From Telluribacter roseus (GTDB lineage Bacteria > Bacteroidota > Bacteroidia > Cytophagales > Spirosomataceae): a DNA stretch of 64,000 bases. Of the stretch, positions 35,133 to 43,773 are shown one piece after another; the stretch's first letter is position 1, and every line of letters starts with the position of its first letter. The DNA lies in NCBI RefSeq assembly GCF_017355915.2, contig NZ_JAFEUV020000015.1, positions 58,444-122,443 of the forward strand. Direction: 5' to 3'. The translations under genes were made by a program, and so were the position numbers. Under the pieces are notes generated by a model, which saw only the letters and a list, made by a program, of their open reading frames with translations, was not told the DNA's origin and did no database searches.

Positions 35133-35196
35133 GATTAGGAGATTTGAAATGGGTCCTCTACTACTTATATTTGGTAAGAACAACCACCACCCTGCC

Positions 35197-36246
35197 ATGA
35201 ATCGCCTCCTGACCTCCTCCCTCTGCCTGACTCTTGGACTAAGCCTGTCCTCCTGCATCGGACCATTATTAACCGAACGTGAGGGCAAGTTTCTTTCGAC
35301 TCCGGTCAATCTTGAGCAGTTTAACTCAGAATTTGACGATTATAACTCCAACCTGCCCTCCAATAAGCATGGTCATGACTACCTGATCTTTTCGTCCAAA
35401 CGCGACCGGAAGGAAGTGTTTAATCTGGTACTAAAGCCTTTCGAGTTGGTATACGACGATAAAACGGATAAGCTGAATGCCAGGATCGGTAGCTTTGGCT
35501 GGCTGAGCGTAGGCCAAAATGAAAAGTACTACGACCTTCTGGTCAGAAAAGCCAATCAGGATTGTAATGTATTGGGACCGGCACTTTATTCATTTGATTA
35601 TAATATAATCCGGGAAGGCACCTCACCAACAGATAAATACCTGCTGCTCTTCGCCGACGACAGCAAGGGCGACCTGCAAATCAAGTTTGTCCATAACTTC
35701 AATGATAAAAATGTAGCCGAAGGGCCCTTTGAAGTAAGCTGGCTAAACAGCCCGCAGGACGACGCCTATCCTACCTTTTCGAGCGACTTCTCTACCCTGT
35801 ACTTCTGCTCCAACCGCGGCGGAAACTTTGATATTTTTGAAGTAGCCCTTCCTACTGACCGCAAGCAACTGCTCGAAACCTTGCTATCGGACAAGCCTCT
35901 GCCCGTTACCAAAAACACGCAACTTTCGTCTCCTGCCGACGACAAGTGCCCCCACTTCGTTCAGGGTTGGTGGAGCAACACGATGTACCTGGTTTCCAAC
36001 CGTCCGGGTGGGCATGGCGGCTTTGATATCTACCATTCTAGGCTGGATGGTACGCAGTGGAGCCAGCCTCAGAATATGGGGGCACGTATCAATACCCAGT
36101 ATGATGAGTACCGGCCCGTTACACCCCGCAATCGTGACCACTTTACTTACCACCTCGGCATATTCTCCTCCAACCGCCCCGGCGGCAAGGGCGGGTTTGA
36201 CCTCTATATGGCAGGTTTTTTGAAAGAGAATGAAACGCGCCCGTAA
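35197..36246 (+). CDS. PD40-repeat lipoprotein, first of a tandem pair
   Basis: About 349 residues from the ATG at 35197, chosen because it begins a clean SPII signal peptide (MNRLLTSSLCLTLGLSLSSC); an upstream in-frame ATG at 35149 would put 16 extra residues before it. The mature protein carries propeller-like repeats ending in motifs such as TFSSDFSTLYFCSNRGGNFD, MYLVSNRPGGHGGFDIY and GIFSSNRPGGKGGFDLY, typical of PD40/OmpA-associated lipoproteins but without an OmpA domain. It is very similar along its length to the next gene (shared blocks KANQDCNVLGP and DDSKGDLQIKFVHNFNDK). It is probably an envelope-associated binding or scaffold protein. Confidence 0.82.
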   Translation: MNRLLTSSLCLTLGLSLSSCIGPLLTEREGKFLSTPVNLEQFNSEFDDYNSNLPSNKHGHDYLIFSSKRDRKEVFNLVLKPFELVYDDKTDKLNARIGSFGWLSVGQNEKYYDLLVRKANQDCNVLGPALYSFDYNIIREGTSPTDKYLLLFADDSKGDLQIKFVHNFNDKNVAEGPFEVSWLNSPQDDAYPTFSSDFSTLYFCSNRGGNFDIFEVALPTDRKQLLETLLSDKPLPVTKNTQLSSPADDKCPHFVQGWWSNTMYLVSNRPGGHGGFDIYHSRLDGTQWSQPQNMGARINTQYDEYRPVTPRNRDHFTYHLGIFSSNRPGGKGGFDLYMAGFLKENETRP

Positions 36247-36383
36247 GTAGTAAAAAGCCCTGACACGCAAAGAGGCAACCGAATGAGCTTTGCAAGGAGA
36301 TTGTACGTAAAATCTCCGCCAGGCTCTATATACCTCTCTAATAAAGTATCTATCTTAAGCTCAAACTATACTCCACCCACTCT

Positions 36384-37448
36384 ATGCGCCGCCTTTTGCT
36401 ACCCCTCCTCTGTTTGGGCCTCGGCCTCTGTCTGACCTCCTGCCCGGGCAGTATTTTTAACAGGCGCCCTAATGGGAAATTCCAGGAGACGCCCGTCAAC
36501 CTGGATGTCATCAACTCGGATACGGATGACTACAACTCAAACATACCTATAAATTGGGGTGGCCAGGACTACATTCTTTTTTCATCCAAACGTGCTCGCG
36601 GAGATAAGTTTAACCTGGTACTGAAGCCCCTTGCGCTGGCATATGATGATAAAGCCAAGCAGCTCACCGCTAGCATAGGCAACTTTGGCTTGAGCCATCT
36701 GGCCAAGGACGAAGATTTCTACGAAAGGCTCATGAAGAAGGCTAATCAGGACTGCAACGTACTAGGCCCGGTGACGTATTCTATTGTGCAGGAGCGGTCC
36801 GCAGCAGGCCCCGACGAACAGGGTAGGCACCTGCTACTCTACGCCGACGACAGCAAGGGAGACTTGCAAATCAAGTTTGTGCACAACTTCAACGACAAGT
36901 ATATACCAGAGGGCCCTTTTGAAGTAAGCTGGCTCAACAGCTCTAAAGATGACGCCTATCCCACCTTTTCAGGTGACTTCTCAACCCTGTACTTCTGCTC
37001 CAACCGCGACGGTAACTTCGATATCTTTGAAGTAGCCATACCCACTGACAAAAAACAACTCCTGCAAACGCTGCTATCGGACAAGCCTCTGCCCGTTACT
37101 AAAAATACGCGTCTCTCTTCCCCCGCCGATGATAAGTGCCCGCACCTGCCAGGAGGCTGGAGCAGGAGCAATGACAATGTGATGTACTTTGTATCTGATC
37201 GCTCCGGCGGGTACGGAGGCTTTGATATTTACTATTCGACGCGGGTGAATGGCCAATGGAAGCAACCTGTTAACATAGGCAGCCGCATTAATACTACCTA
37301 CGATGAGTACCGCCCCACCACGCTCCGCGAAGGCGACTTCGAATACCACGTAGGTATCTTCTCCTCCAATCGCCCCGGCGGCAAAGGTGGCTTTGATCTG
37401 TATGTAGTTGGGTTTCTGCAAGGGGGAGAAATTCCGTACGGTAATTAA
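36384..37448 (+). CDS. PD40-repeat lipoprotein, second of a tandem pair
   Basis: 354 residues with lipobox LTSC (Cys about 20). It shares the full repeat layout of the preceding gene, including ADDSKGDLQIKFVHNFNDK, TFSGDFSTLYFCSNRDGNFD and GIFSSNRPGGKGGFDLY, so the two arose by tandem duplication. They differ mostly in the N-terminal 40 residues and in a short insertion (WSRSNDN). It lies 137 bases downstream of its paralogue and ends at a strong terminator. Role not known; PD40 lipoproteins often sit near the outer membrane. Confidence 0.85.
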   Translation: MRRLLLPLLCLGLGLCLTSCPGSIFNRRPNGKFQETPVNLDVINSDTDDYNSNIPINWGGQDYILFSSKRARGDKFNLVLKPLALAYDDKAKQLTASIGNFGLSHLAKDEDFYERLMKKANQDCNVLGPVTYSIVQERSAAGPDEQGRHLLLYADDSKGDLQIKFVHNFNDKYIPEGPFEVSWLNSSKDDAYPTFSGDFSTLYFCSNRDGNFDIFEVAIPTDKKQLLQTLLSDKPLPVTKNTRLSSPADDKCPHLPGGWSRSNDNVMYFVSDRSGGYGGFDIYYSTRVNGQWKQPVNIGSRINTTYDEYRPTTLREGDFEYHVGIFSSNRPGGKGGFDLYVVGFLQGGEIPYGN

Positions 37449-37467
37449 GAATAGGTACCCTACTAAA

Positions 37468-37500
37468 CAGCAGCGGCAGCCCGATGGGCTGCCGCTGCTG
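37468..37500. terminator. strong terminator between convergent genes
   Basis: A perfect 15-bp GC-rich stem (37468-37482 / 37486-37500; CAGCAGCGGCAGCCC and complement) with a 3-nt loop GAT, followed by TCTTTATTAT. It separates the PD40 pair from convergent ettA. Confidence 0.85.
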
Positions 37501-37532
37501 TCTTTATTATATATTGTATTGTACTGATAGTA

Positions 37533-39200
37533 CTACACCAGCTTCTTGTACTTGATGCGGGTAGGAGTCGCATCGGTACCGAGGCGCTTGCGGCGGTTTT
37601 CTTCGTACTCAGAGAAGTTACCCTCAAACCAGTATACCTGCGATTCGCCCTCAAAGGCCAGGATGTGCGTAGCGACGCGGTCGAGGAACCAGCGGTCGTG
37701 GGAGATGACTACCGCACAACCAGCGAAGTTTTCCAGACCTTCTTCCAGCGCCCGCAGGGTATTTACGTCCAGGTCGTTGGTAGGCTCATCAAGCAGCAGG
37801 AGGTTACCGCCTTCTTTGAGCATCAGGGCCAGGTGTACGCGGTTACGCTCTCCCCCCGATAAGTTGCCTACTTTCTTTTCCTGATCAGCGCCGGCGAAGT
37901 TAAAACGGCTCACGTAGGCGCGGGCATTCACCTGCTTACCCCCCAGCATCACCCACTCGTTACCGTCGGAGATGGTCTGGAATACGGTTTTGTTAGGATC
38001 CAGATTATCGTGTTCCTGGTCCACGTACGACCACTGCACGGTCTCGCCTACGTCAAAGTGGCCCTTCAGTGGCTTAGCCTGCCCGGTGATTAGTTTGAAT
38101 AGTGTTGTTTTACCCGCACCGTTCGGTCCGATAATTCCGACGATACCGGCCGGAGGTAGCGCAAAGCTTAGGTCTTCGAACAAGAGCTTATCACCAAAGG
38201 CCATGGATACATCATGGGCTTCGATTACCTTGCTACCCAGGCGCGGACCTGCCGGAATGAATATCTCCAGGCGTTCTTCTTTCTCCCTTCCTTCTTCACT
38301 CAGTAGCTTTTCGTATGCACCTAAGCGTGCTTTAGATTTGGCCTGACGGGCTTTGGGGGCCATCTTCACCCACTCCAGCTCGCGCTGCAGGGTTTTCTGA
38401 CGCTTCGACTCCTGTTTTTCCTCTTTCTTCAGGCGGTCCTGCTTTTGTTCCAGCCAGGATGAGTAGTTACCTTTCCAGGGAATACCTTCACCACGGTCCA
38501 GTTCCAGAATCCAACCGGCTACGTTATCGAGGAAGTAACGGTCGTGCGTTACGGCGATCACAGTACCTTTGTACTGGCGCAGGTGCTCTTCCAGCCACAG
38601 TACCGACTCCGCGTCGAGGTGGTTGGTAGGCTCATCGAGTAGCAGTACGTCGGGCTGGCGCAGCAGCAGGCGGCACAGGGCCACGCGGCGCTTCTCTCCA
38701 CCCGACAGGTTACCCACGGTAGCATCCGGTGGTGGACAACGTAGTGCGTCCATGGCTATCTCGAGGCGATTGTCCAGGTTCCAGGCGTCGGTAGCGTCCA
38801 GTTTTTCCTGTACTTCCCCCTGACGAGCCAGCAGTTTGTCAAAATCAGCATCCGGATCACCAAAGGCCTCATTGATTTCATCAAACTCTTTTAGTAGGTT
38901 TACGACTACCTGCACCCCCTCCTCTACTACCTCGCGTACCGTTTTGGTAGGATCTAATTTGGGCTCCTGCTCAAGCATACCGACGGAGTAGTTGGGTGAG
39001 AATACTACCTCACCCTGAAAATCCTTGTCAATACCCGCTATAATGCGTAGTAGTGTAGATTTTCCAGATCCGTTAAGACCTAAAACTCCTATCTTGGCAC
39101 CATAGAAAAAGGATAAATAGATGTTTTTTATGATGTGTCTATTAGGCGGAATTATTTTACTAACACCCGCCATCGAGAAAATAATGGTTTCGTTACTCAT
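37533..39200 (-). CDS. ettA: energy-dependent translational throttle protein EttA (ABC-F)
   Basis: 555 residues, the standard EttA length. Two ABC domains have Walker A motifs GLNGSGKST (about 40-48) and GPNGAGKTT, signature motifs LSGGEKRRVALC and LSGGERNRVHLA, and Walker B motifs LLLDEPTNHLD and LLLDEPTNDLD. The linker between domains holds the EttA arm/P-site tRNA interaction region (KEEKQESKRQKTLQRELEWV, KARLGAYEKLLSEE). No membrane segments: it acts on the ribosomal E site and gates the first elongation step according to ADP/ATP ratio. It is divergent from the DUF349 gene. Confidence 0.95.
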   Translation of the reverse strand: MSNETIIFSMAGVSKIIPPNRHIIKNIYLSFFYGAKIGVLGLNGSGKSTLLRIIAGIDKDFQGEVVFSPNYSVGMLEQEPKLDPTKTVREVVEEGVQVVVNLLKEFDEINEAFGDPDADFDKLLARQGEVQEKLDATDAWNLDNRLEIAMDALRCPPPDATVGNLSGGEKRRVALCRLLLRQPDVLLLDEPTNHLDAESVLWLEEHLRQYKGTVIAVTHDRYFLDNVAGWILELDRGEGIPWKGNYSSWLEQKQDRLKKEEKQESKRQKTLQRELEWVKMAPKARQAKSKARLGAYEKLLSEEGREKEERLEIFIPAGPRLGSKVIEAHDVSMAFGDKLLFEDLSFALPPAGIVGIIGPNGAGKTTLFKLITGQAKPLKGHFDVGETVQWSYVDQEHDNLDPNKTVFQTISDGNEWVMLGGKQVNARAYVSRFNFAGADQEKKVGNLSGGERNRVHLALMLKEGGNLLLLDEPTNDLDVNTLRALEEGLENFAGCAVVISHDRWFLDRVATHILAFEGESQVYWFEGNFSEYEENRRKRLGTDATPTRIKYKKLV

Positions 39201-39272
39201 TTTTTAGTTAATTTGTGCTTGGCAAATATCATCAAATAAACCCTTACAGTAAAGCAGATAAAAAGTGAAATA

Positions 39273-40550
39273 ATGGAAAATGCCACATTAATGGATGAAT
39301 ACGGTTACGTCAAAGACGGCAAAGTATTTTTAAAGGGGTACCTGGAGTACCCCGATCGGCAGATTGGCGAAGTGAAGCGAACAGAACAGGAAGCCATTGA
39401 TTACTTTAAGAATCGTTTCACGATTGCCGAAAGTAAGGTGGCCCAACTGGAAGAGGAAGTAGCTGAGGCTCAGAACAAAGGATCGTACCTTACCAAACTG
39501 ATGCAGCTACGTCGCAAACTGATTGGCTTTGATGCCATCGGTGACTTTATTCCTTTGCTCGAACGACTCGACAAAGCAGAAGCCTACCTGACGGATCTGA
39601 TCTATTCCAACCAGCTTAAAAACCTTGAGATCAAGCGCGCCCTCATTGAGGATGCCAAAACCGCTGCGGCCATAGAAGACTGGCAAAAGGCAACGGACGA
39701 GATTCAGGAGGTAAAAGCCAAGTGGATCAGGACCGGGCCGGTAGACAAAGAGTACCAGGAAGAAGTAGAAACTGCTTTTCAGGGAGTACTTGATGATTTT
39801 TTCCAGCGTCGCCGCGATTTCTTCGCCGAGCAGAACAGGGTTATTCAGGAGCGGATTGACGCCTACGAGCGACTCATCAAGCAGACCAAGCAGCTCAACT
39901 GGGGCAATGACCTGGATGCCTCCTACCAGAAGGCCCGCGATATACGCCAGGCCTGGAATACCATAGGAGAAGTACCTCCCAAGAAATTCTTCAAGATCAA
40001 TAAAGCCTACCGGCACTTCCTTAAGCTGTTCTACGATAAGTATAACGCGGCCAAAGGTATCGAGCCGAAGGTAAAGGTAGACCCCCGCGTACTGGAGCAG
40101 CAAAAGCTGCTTGCCCAGGCGGAGTCACTCCTTAAAAATGAAAATATAGTAGTAGCGGCAGAGCAGGCCAAAGTACTGCTGAGCAAGTGGAAGGACATCA
40201 AGATTCCTTTCAAACTGGTGGATAAGGATATGGCCGAGAAGTTCCGCTCTACCTGCGATAAGATATTTGAATTGAGCTACCTGGCGCGGGTGATCCACCG
40301 CAAGTACCCGGCTTTTGAGCTTAAGAGTGAAGAAGAGCAGCTCCGCACCCAGATCCGGGAGATGGAGTGGCTCGTGAAGCGCGAGCGGAGTGACCTTGAG
40401 CTGGCTACGCAAAGTACCGAAAGTATGCTGACCGGCGACGAAGAGCAGGATAAGCAACTACTGGGTAAGCTAAATATTCAGAAGCGTAAAGTTGCCATGA
40501 AGGACCGCATCCTGCGCGAGTTCCAGAGAAAACTGGACTCTCTCAGCTAG
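39273..40550 (+). CDS. DUF349 domain-containing protein
   Basis: 425 residues, cytoplasmic, almost wholly helical with at least two to three DUF349-type repeats (for example EDWQKATDEIQEVKAKWIRTG followed by VETAFQGVLDDFFQRRRDFF). Coiled-coil segments at about 45-65 and 375-425 flank these. DUF349 proteins are widespread in Bacteroidota and of unproven function. It is divergent from ettA, and its last 8 bases overlap the end of the convergent LacI gene. Confidence 0.88.
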   Translation: MENATLMDEYGYVKDGKVFLKGYLEYPDRQIGEVKRTEQEAIDYFKNRFTIAESKVAQLEEEVAEAQNKGSYLTKLMQLRRKLIGFDAIGDFIPLLERLDKAEAYLTDLIYSNQLKNLEIKRALIEDAKTAAAIEDWQKATDEIQEVKAKWIRTGPVDKEYQEEVETAFQGVLDDFFQRRRDFFAEQNRVIQERIDAYERLIKQTKQLNWGNDLDASYQKARDIRQAWNTIGEVPPKKFFKINKAYRHFLKLFYDKYNAAKGIEPKVKVDPRVLEQQKLLAQAESLLKNENIVVAAEQAKVLLSKWKDIKIPFKLVDKDMAEKFRSTCDKIFELSYLARVIHRKYPAFELKSEEEQLRTQIREMEWLVKRERSDLELATQSTESMLTGDEEQDKQLLGKLNIQKRKVAMKDRILREFQRKLDSLS

Positions 40551-41571
40551 TCTCTTTCATAGAAGACTTACGTACCATAAGCTTTGTCTTGAGCACCCTG
40601 GTTTCGAAAGAGACCGGGGTGTTTCTGCTTTCGATCAGTTCCAGCAATAGCTCGGCGGCCTGCTGCCCTATCTCAAACGAAGGCTGAGCTACCGAACTCA
40701 GCGGCGGGTCCAGCAGGGACGAAATCGCCAGATCTGAGAAGCCAATCAGTGCGACATCTTCGGGCATGCGATAGCCCAGTTGCCGAAGGGCCCAGTGTAC
40801 ACCCAGTGCAATCCGGTCCGAAGCGGCAAAGATAGCATCGGGCCGCTCACGAAGCGCCATCAGCTGGTAGGCCCGCTCAGTACCTCCGGCCTGGTTGTAC
40901 TCGCTGGATACCACCCATTCATCCCGAAAAGGAAATCCGTACTTATTCAGAGCGTCCCGGTAGCCGTTGAGCCGGTTGCGGCTAATGGAGAGCTTGGGAG
41001 GTCCGGCTATATGAGCAATGTGCTTACATCCCCGCTTGATCAGATGCTCAGTAGCCTCAAAAGCCCCCTTGTAATCATCTACCAGTACCTTATGGGTAGT
41101 GATGGCATCGGTAACTCTATCAAAGAACACCACCGGAATGTCTTTTTCCTGTAGCTCCCGGAAGTGATCGTAGCGCTCGGAGCTGCTGGCGAGCGACACG
41201 ACCAGCCCATCCGCCCGCCGGGTAGCGATGTGCCGCGTATCTATTAACTCCCGCTCGTACGATTCGTGGCTCTGGTAGATCATCACGTGGTACCCCCGGC
41301 TGTAGGCTACATCCTCTACCCCCGCAATCGCCGACGAGAAGAACGCATTGGCTATGTCAGGTACTATGATGCCGATGGTATGGGTTCGGTTTTTCAGCAG
41401 GCTGAGTGCGATGGGGTTAGGCGAATAGTTGAGCTGTCGGGCCAGCTCCAGCACCCGCTGCTTGGTATCCTCGCTTATTTCGGAGCTATCCCGCAACGCT
41501 CTGGACACCGTTGATTTCGAAACATTCAGTTCGCGCGCAATTTCTTTGATGGTAACAGAGGCCTTACCCAT
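40543..41571 (-). CDS. LacI-family transcriptional regulator, probable hexuronate regulator
   Basis: 342 residues. The N-terminal HTH (TIKEIARELNVSKSTVSRAL) and hinge helix region (NPIALSLLKNRT) are followed by a periplasmic-binding-type effector domain (TIGIIVPDIANAFFSSAIAGVED, PDAIFAASDRIALG, IGFSDLAISSLLDPPLSSVAQPS). It is divergent from an ECF sigma factor and the uxuA-uxaC genes, and a 21-bp palindrome lies about 110 bases upstream. By context it probably represses the hexuronate genes and responds to a sugar-acid intermediate. The effector is not deducible. Confidence 0.92.
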   Translation of the reverse strand: MGKASVTIKEIARELNVSKSTVSRALRDSSEISEDTKQRVLELARQLNYSPNPIALSLLKNRTHTIGIIVPDIANAFFSSAIAGVEDVAYSRGYHVMIYQSHESYERELIDTRHIATRRADGLVVSLASSSERYDHFRELQEKDIPVVFFDRVTDAITTHKVLVDDYKGAFEATEHLIKRGCKHIAHIAGPPKLSISRNRLNGYRDALNKYGFPFRDEWVVSSEYNQAGGTERAYQLMALRERPDAIFAASDRIALGVHWALRQLGYRMPEDVALIGFSDLAISSLLDPPLSSVAQPSFEIGQQAAELLLELIESRNTPVSFETRVLKTKLMVRKSSMKETS

Positions 41572-41661
41572 GTATTTTATTGTAATAGTACAATTATCTC
41601 AAATTATCATTTGCCTGACCAGCAGCTCAGTCTAACCGCAATATATCGAAAATTATAAAAT

Positions 41662-41704
41662 TTCCCGGAAAAAGACGCTCTTCCGGGAACGGTTCCGGGA
41701 ACGG
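41662..41704. promoter_or_regulatory. palindromic operator candidate plus repeated half-sites
   Basis: TTCCGGGAACGG is repeated directly at 41681-41692 and 41693-41704. Together they form a 21-bp palindrome (41681-41701) centred on GGAAC-G-GTTCC with one mismatched pair. A further inverted half-site TTCCCGGAA is at 41662-41670. The GC-rich symmetric centre fits LacI-family operators, and the position lies between the LacI gene and the sigma/uxu genes. Confidence 0.6.
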
Positions 41705-41850
41705 TTGCGTAGATTTCTTGCTTTTTTTCAAGAAGTTTTTTTGCATATCAACGGCTTCCTGTGTAATCTCAGTAAGATTATACTCTATAATCTACCCGAG
41801 CCATTCAATCGTTTTCGCAAAAAATTACTATTCCTTACCTCACAGTTACC

Positions 41851-42459
41851 ATGGAAATCACTGCTGTTGCTTCAGCTTCTTTTACCTCGCGCCGGACAGG
41901 TGGTATGGAGGTACTATTCGGGAAAGTCGTTCGGGAAGGCGATTATACCGCCTTTCGTGAGTTGTTTACGCGCCACTACCGCAGCCTATGTACCTATGCG
42001 ATGCGCGTAGTGGTAGTACGGGAGATCGCCGAAGAGGTAGTAGCGGATGTATTTGTGAAGCTATGGAAAAACCGGGAGCAGATAGAGGTACATACGTCGT
42101 TTGAGGCGTATATGTACCGGGCTGTACGCAACCAGGCGCTGGACTACCTGAAGCTACGCTCGTACCGCTGCCGGGAGCGCGACTCGCTGGACTCGGTACA
42201 GTGGAATAGCACCCACGCTGACCACTACACCCCTATTGAGGAAATCGCATTCAATGAGTTCTATGACCGGGTTGAAGGCTGCATCAGTGAGCTACCCCGC
42301 CAGTGCCAGGTTATATTCCGGCTGAGCCGTGAAGAAGGCCTGCGCTACCGCGAGATTGCCGAGCGCCTGCAGATCTCCGTCAAAACCGTAGAAACCCAGA
42401 TGGGCCGCGCGCTGAAGGTACTACGTGAGCGCGTACCCGAAAATCGCCTGGTAGCTTAA
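41851..42459 (+). CDS. ECF-type RNA polymerase sigma-70 factor
   Basis: 202 residues (a start at 41905, MEVLFGKVVREG, would also suit the family). Region 2 spans about 28-95 (FRELFTRHYRSLCTYAMR, VVADVFVKLWKNRE, YMYRAVRNQALDYLK) and region 4 about 135-195 (LPRQCQVIFRLSREEGLRYREIAERLQISVKTVETQMGRAL). It is of the Bacteroidota-type ECF group that normally pairs with a FecR anti-sigma and a SusC/D system, but no such partner is adjacent. It sits between the LacI gene and uxuA, with 73 bases before uxuA. Whether it belongs to the hexuronate regulon is unclear. Confidence 0.9.
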   Translation: MEITAVASASFTSRRTGGMEVLFGKVVREGDYTAFRELFTRHYRSLCTYAMRVVVVREIAEEVVADVFVKLWKNREQIEVHTSFEAYMYRAVRNQALDYLKLRSYRCRERDSLDSVQWNSTHADHYTPIEEIAFNEFYDRVEGCISELPRQCQVIFRLSREEGLRYREIAERLQISVKTVETQMGRALKVLRERVPENRLVA

Positions 42460-42532
42460 GTGCGGGTAAAGAGACGTAACTTTCGTCCTCTTTTTGTGAA
42501 TCTATTTTTTTACTAATCGAACTACTTTCAGA

Positions 42533-43726
42533 ATGGCTCTCGAACAAACCTGGCGCTGGTTTGGCCCCAATGATCCGGTATCACTTCCGGATGTACGGCA
42601 GGCTGGTGCTACAGGGATCGTATCAGCGCTCCATCACCTGCCCAATGGTGTAGTATGGAGTGAGGAAGAAATACTAAAGCGTAAAACAACCATAGAAGAG
42701 GCCGGACTCACCTGGTCGGTGGTAGAAAGTGTACCTGTACACGAAGCCATCAAGACCCGCACCGGACGCTTCAAGGAATACATAGATAACTATAAGGAGA
42801 CCCTGTACAACCTGGGGCGGAGCGGCATCGATACGGTATGTTACAACTTCATGCCCGTACTCGACTGGACCCGCACCGATCTGGACGCTCCCATGCCGGA
42901 TGGCTCTACGGGCCTGCGGTTTGACGCTACGCATTTTGCGGCCTTTGAACTCTACATACTATCGCGCAGAGGAGCCGAGCAGGAGTACAGCGATGAGCAG
43001 AAGCAGAAAGCCCGTGCATGGCTGGATGGAGCCACCGACGAAGAGGTGCGCAAACTTACCCGCAACATCATAGCCGGACTACCCGGCTCAGAGGAAAGCT
43101 TCACCATTGAGGAGTTCCGTGAGGTACTGGATACCTATAGGGATGTAGATGACGCCAGGCTGCGCGAGAACCTGTACCTGTTTGTGCAGGAGATAGCACC
43201 GGCTGCGGCCGAAGCAGGCATACGGCTTTCAATCCACCCCGACGACCCTCCGTACCCGATCATGGGACTGCCCCGGGTAGTAAGTACCGAGCAGGACGCC
43301 CGTCAGCTCCTGCAGGCGTGTGATATACCGGCTAATGGTATATGCTTCTGTACGGGCTCCTACGGCGTACGCGCCGACAACGATCTGGTAGGTATGGTAG
43401 AGCGACTCGGCGACCGTATCCATTTTATACACCTGCGGGCAACCCGCCGCGAGGCTGACGGCAGCTTCTATGAAGCCGATCACCTGACAGGCGACGTAGA
43501 TATGTACGGAGTGATGAAAGCCCTCCTGACGGAGCAGAAACGCCGGCAAAGCAGTGGCAGAAGCGACCTGCGGATGCCTTTCCGCCCCGACCACGGCCAC
43601 CGTATGCTCGACGACCTCAACTCCGTCAAGAAGATTAACCCCGGCTACACGGCTATCGGACGTCTGCGTGGACTGGCTGAGCTGAGAGGTTTGGAAATGG
43701 GAATAGAAAGGTCTGGCCTTATATAG
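42533..43726 (+). CDS. uxuA: mannonate dehydratase
   Basis: 397 residues, normal UxuA length. The N-terminus [29 protein letters not shown] is the family opening. [71 protein letters not shown] and [14 protein letters not shown] are conserved metal-binding and substrate blocks. It converts D-mannonate to 2-keto-3-deoxygluconate in the cytoplasm. It is first in the uxuA-uxaC pair (47 bases apart). Confidence 0.95.
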   Translation: MALEQTWRWFGPNDPVSLPDVRQAGATGIVSALHHLPNGVVWSEEEILKRKTTIEEAGLTWSVVESVPVHEAIKTRTGRFKEYIDNYKETLYNLGRSGIDTVCYNFMPVLDWTRTDLDAPMPDGSTGLRFDATHFAAFELYILSRRGAEQEYSDEQKQKARAWLDGATDEEVRKLTRNIIAGLPGSEESFTIEEFREVLDTYRDVDDARLRENLYLFVQEIAPAAAEAGIRLSIHPDDPPYPIMGLPRVVSTEQDARQLLQACDIPANGICFCTGSYGVRADNDLVGMVERLGDRIHFIHLRATRREADGSFYEADHLTGDVDMYGVMKALLTEQKRRQSSGRSDLRMPFRPDHGHRMLDDLNSVKKINPGYTAIGRLRGLAELRGLEMGIERSGLI

Positions 43727-43773
43727 CCAGCACGTAGATAGATAGTAGTAGGAACGATTAAATCCACTTTTCG

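Noticed and set aside
35149..35196. Upstream ATG of the first PD40 lipoprotein
   Set aside because: It would place a 16-residue extension in front of a complete SPII signal peptide and lies almost at the predicted transcription start.
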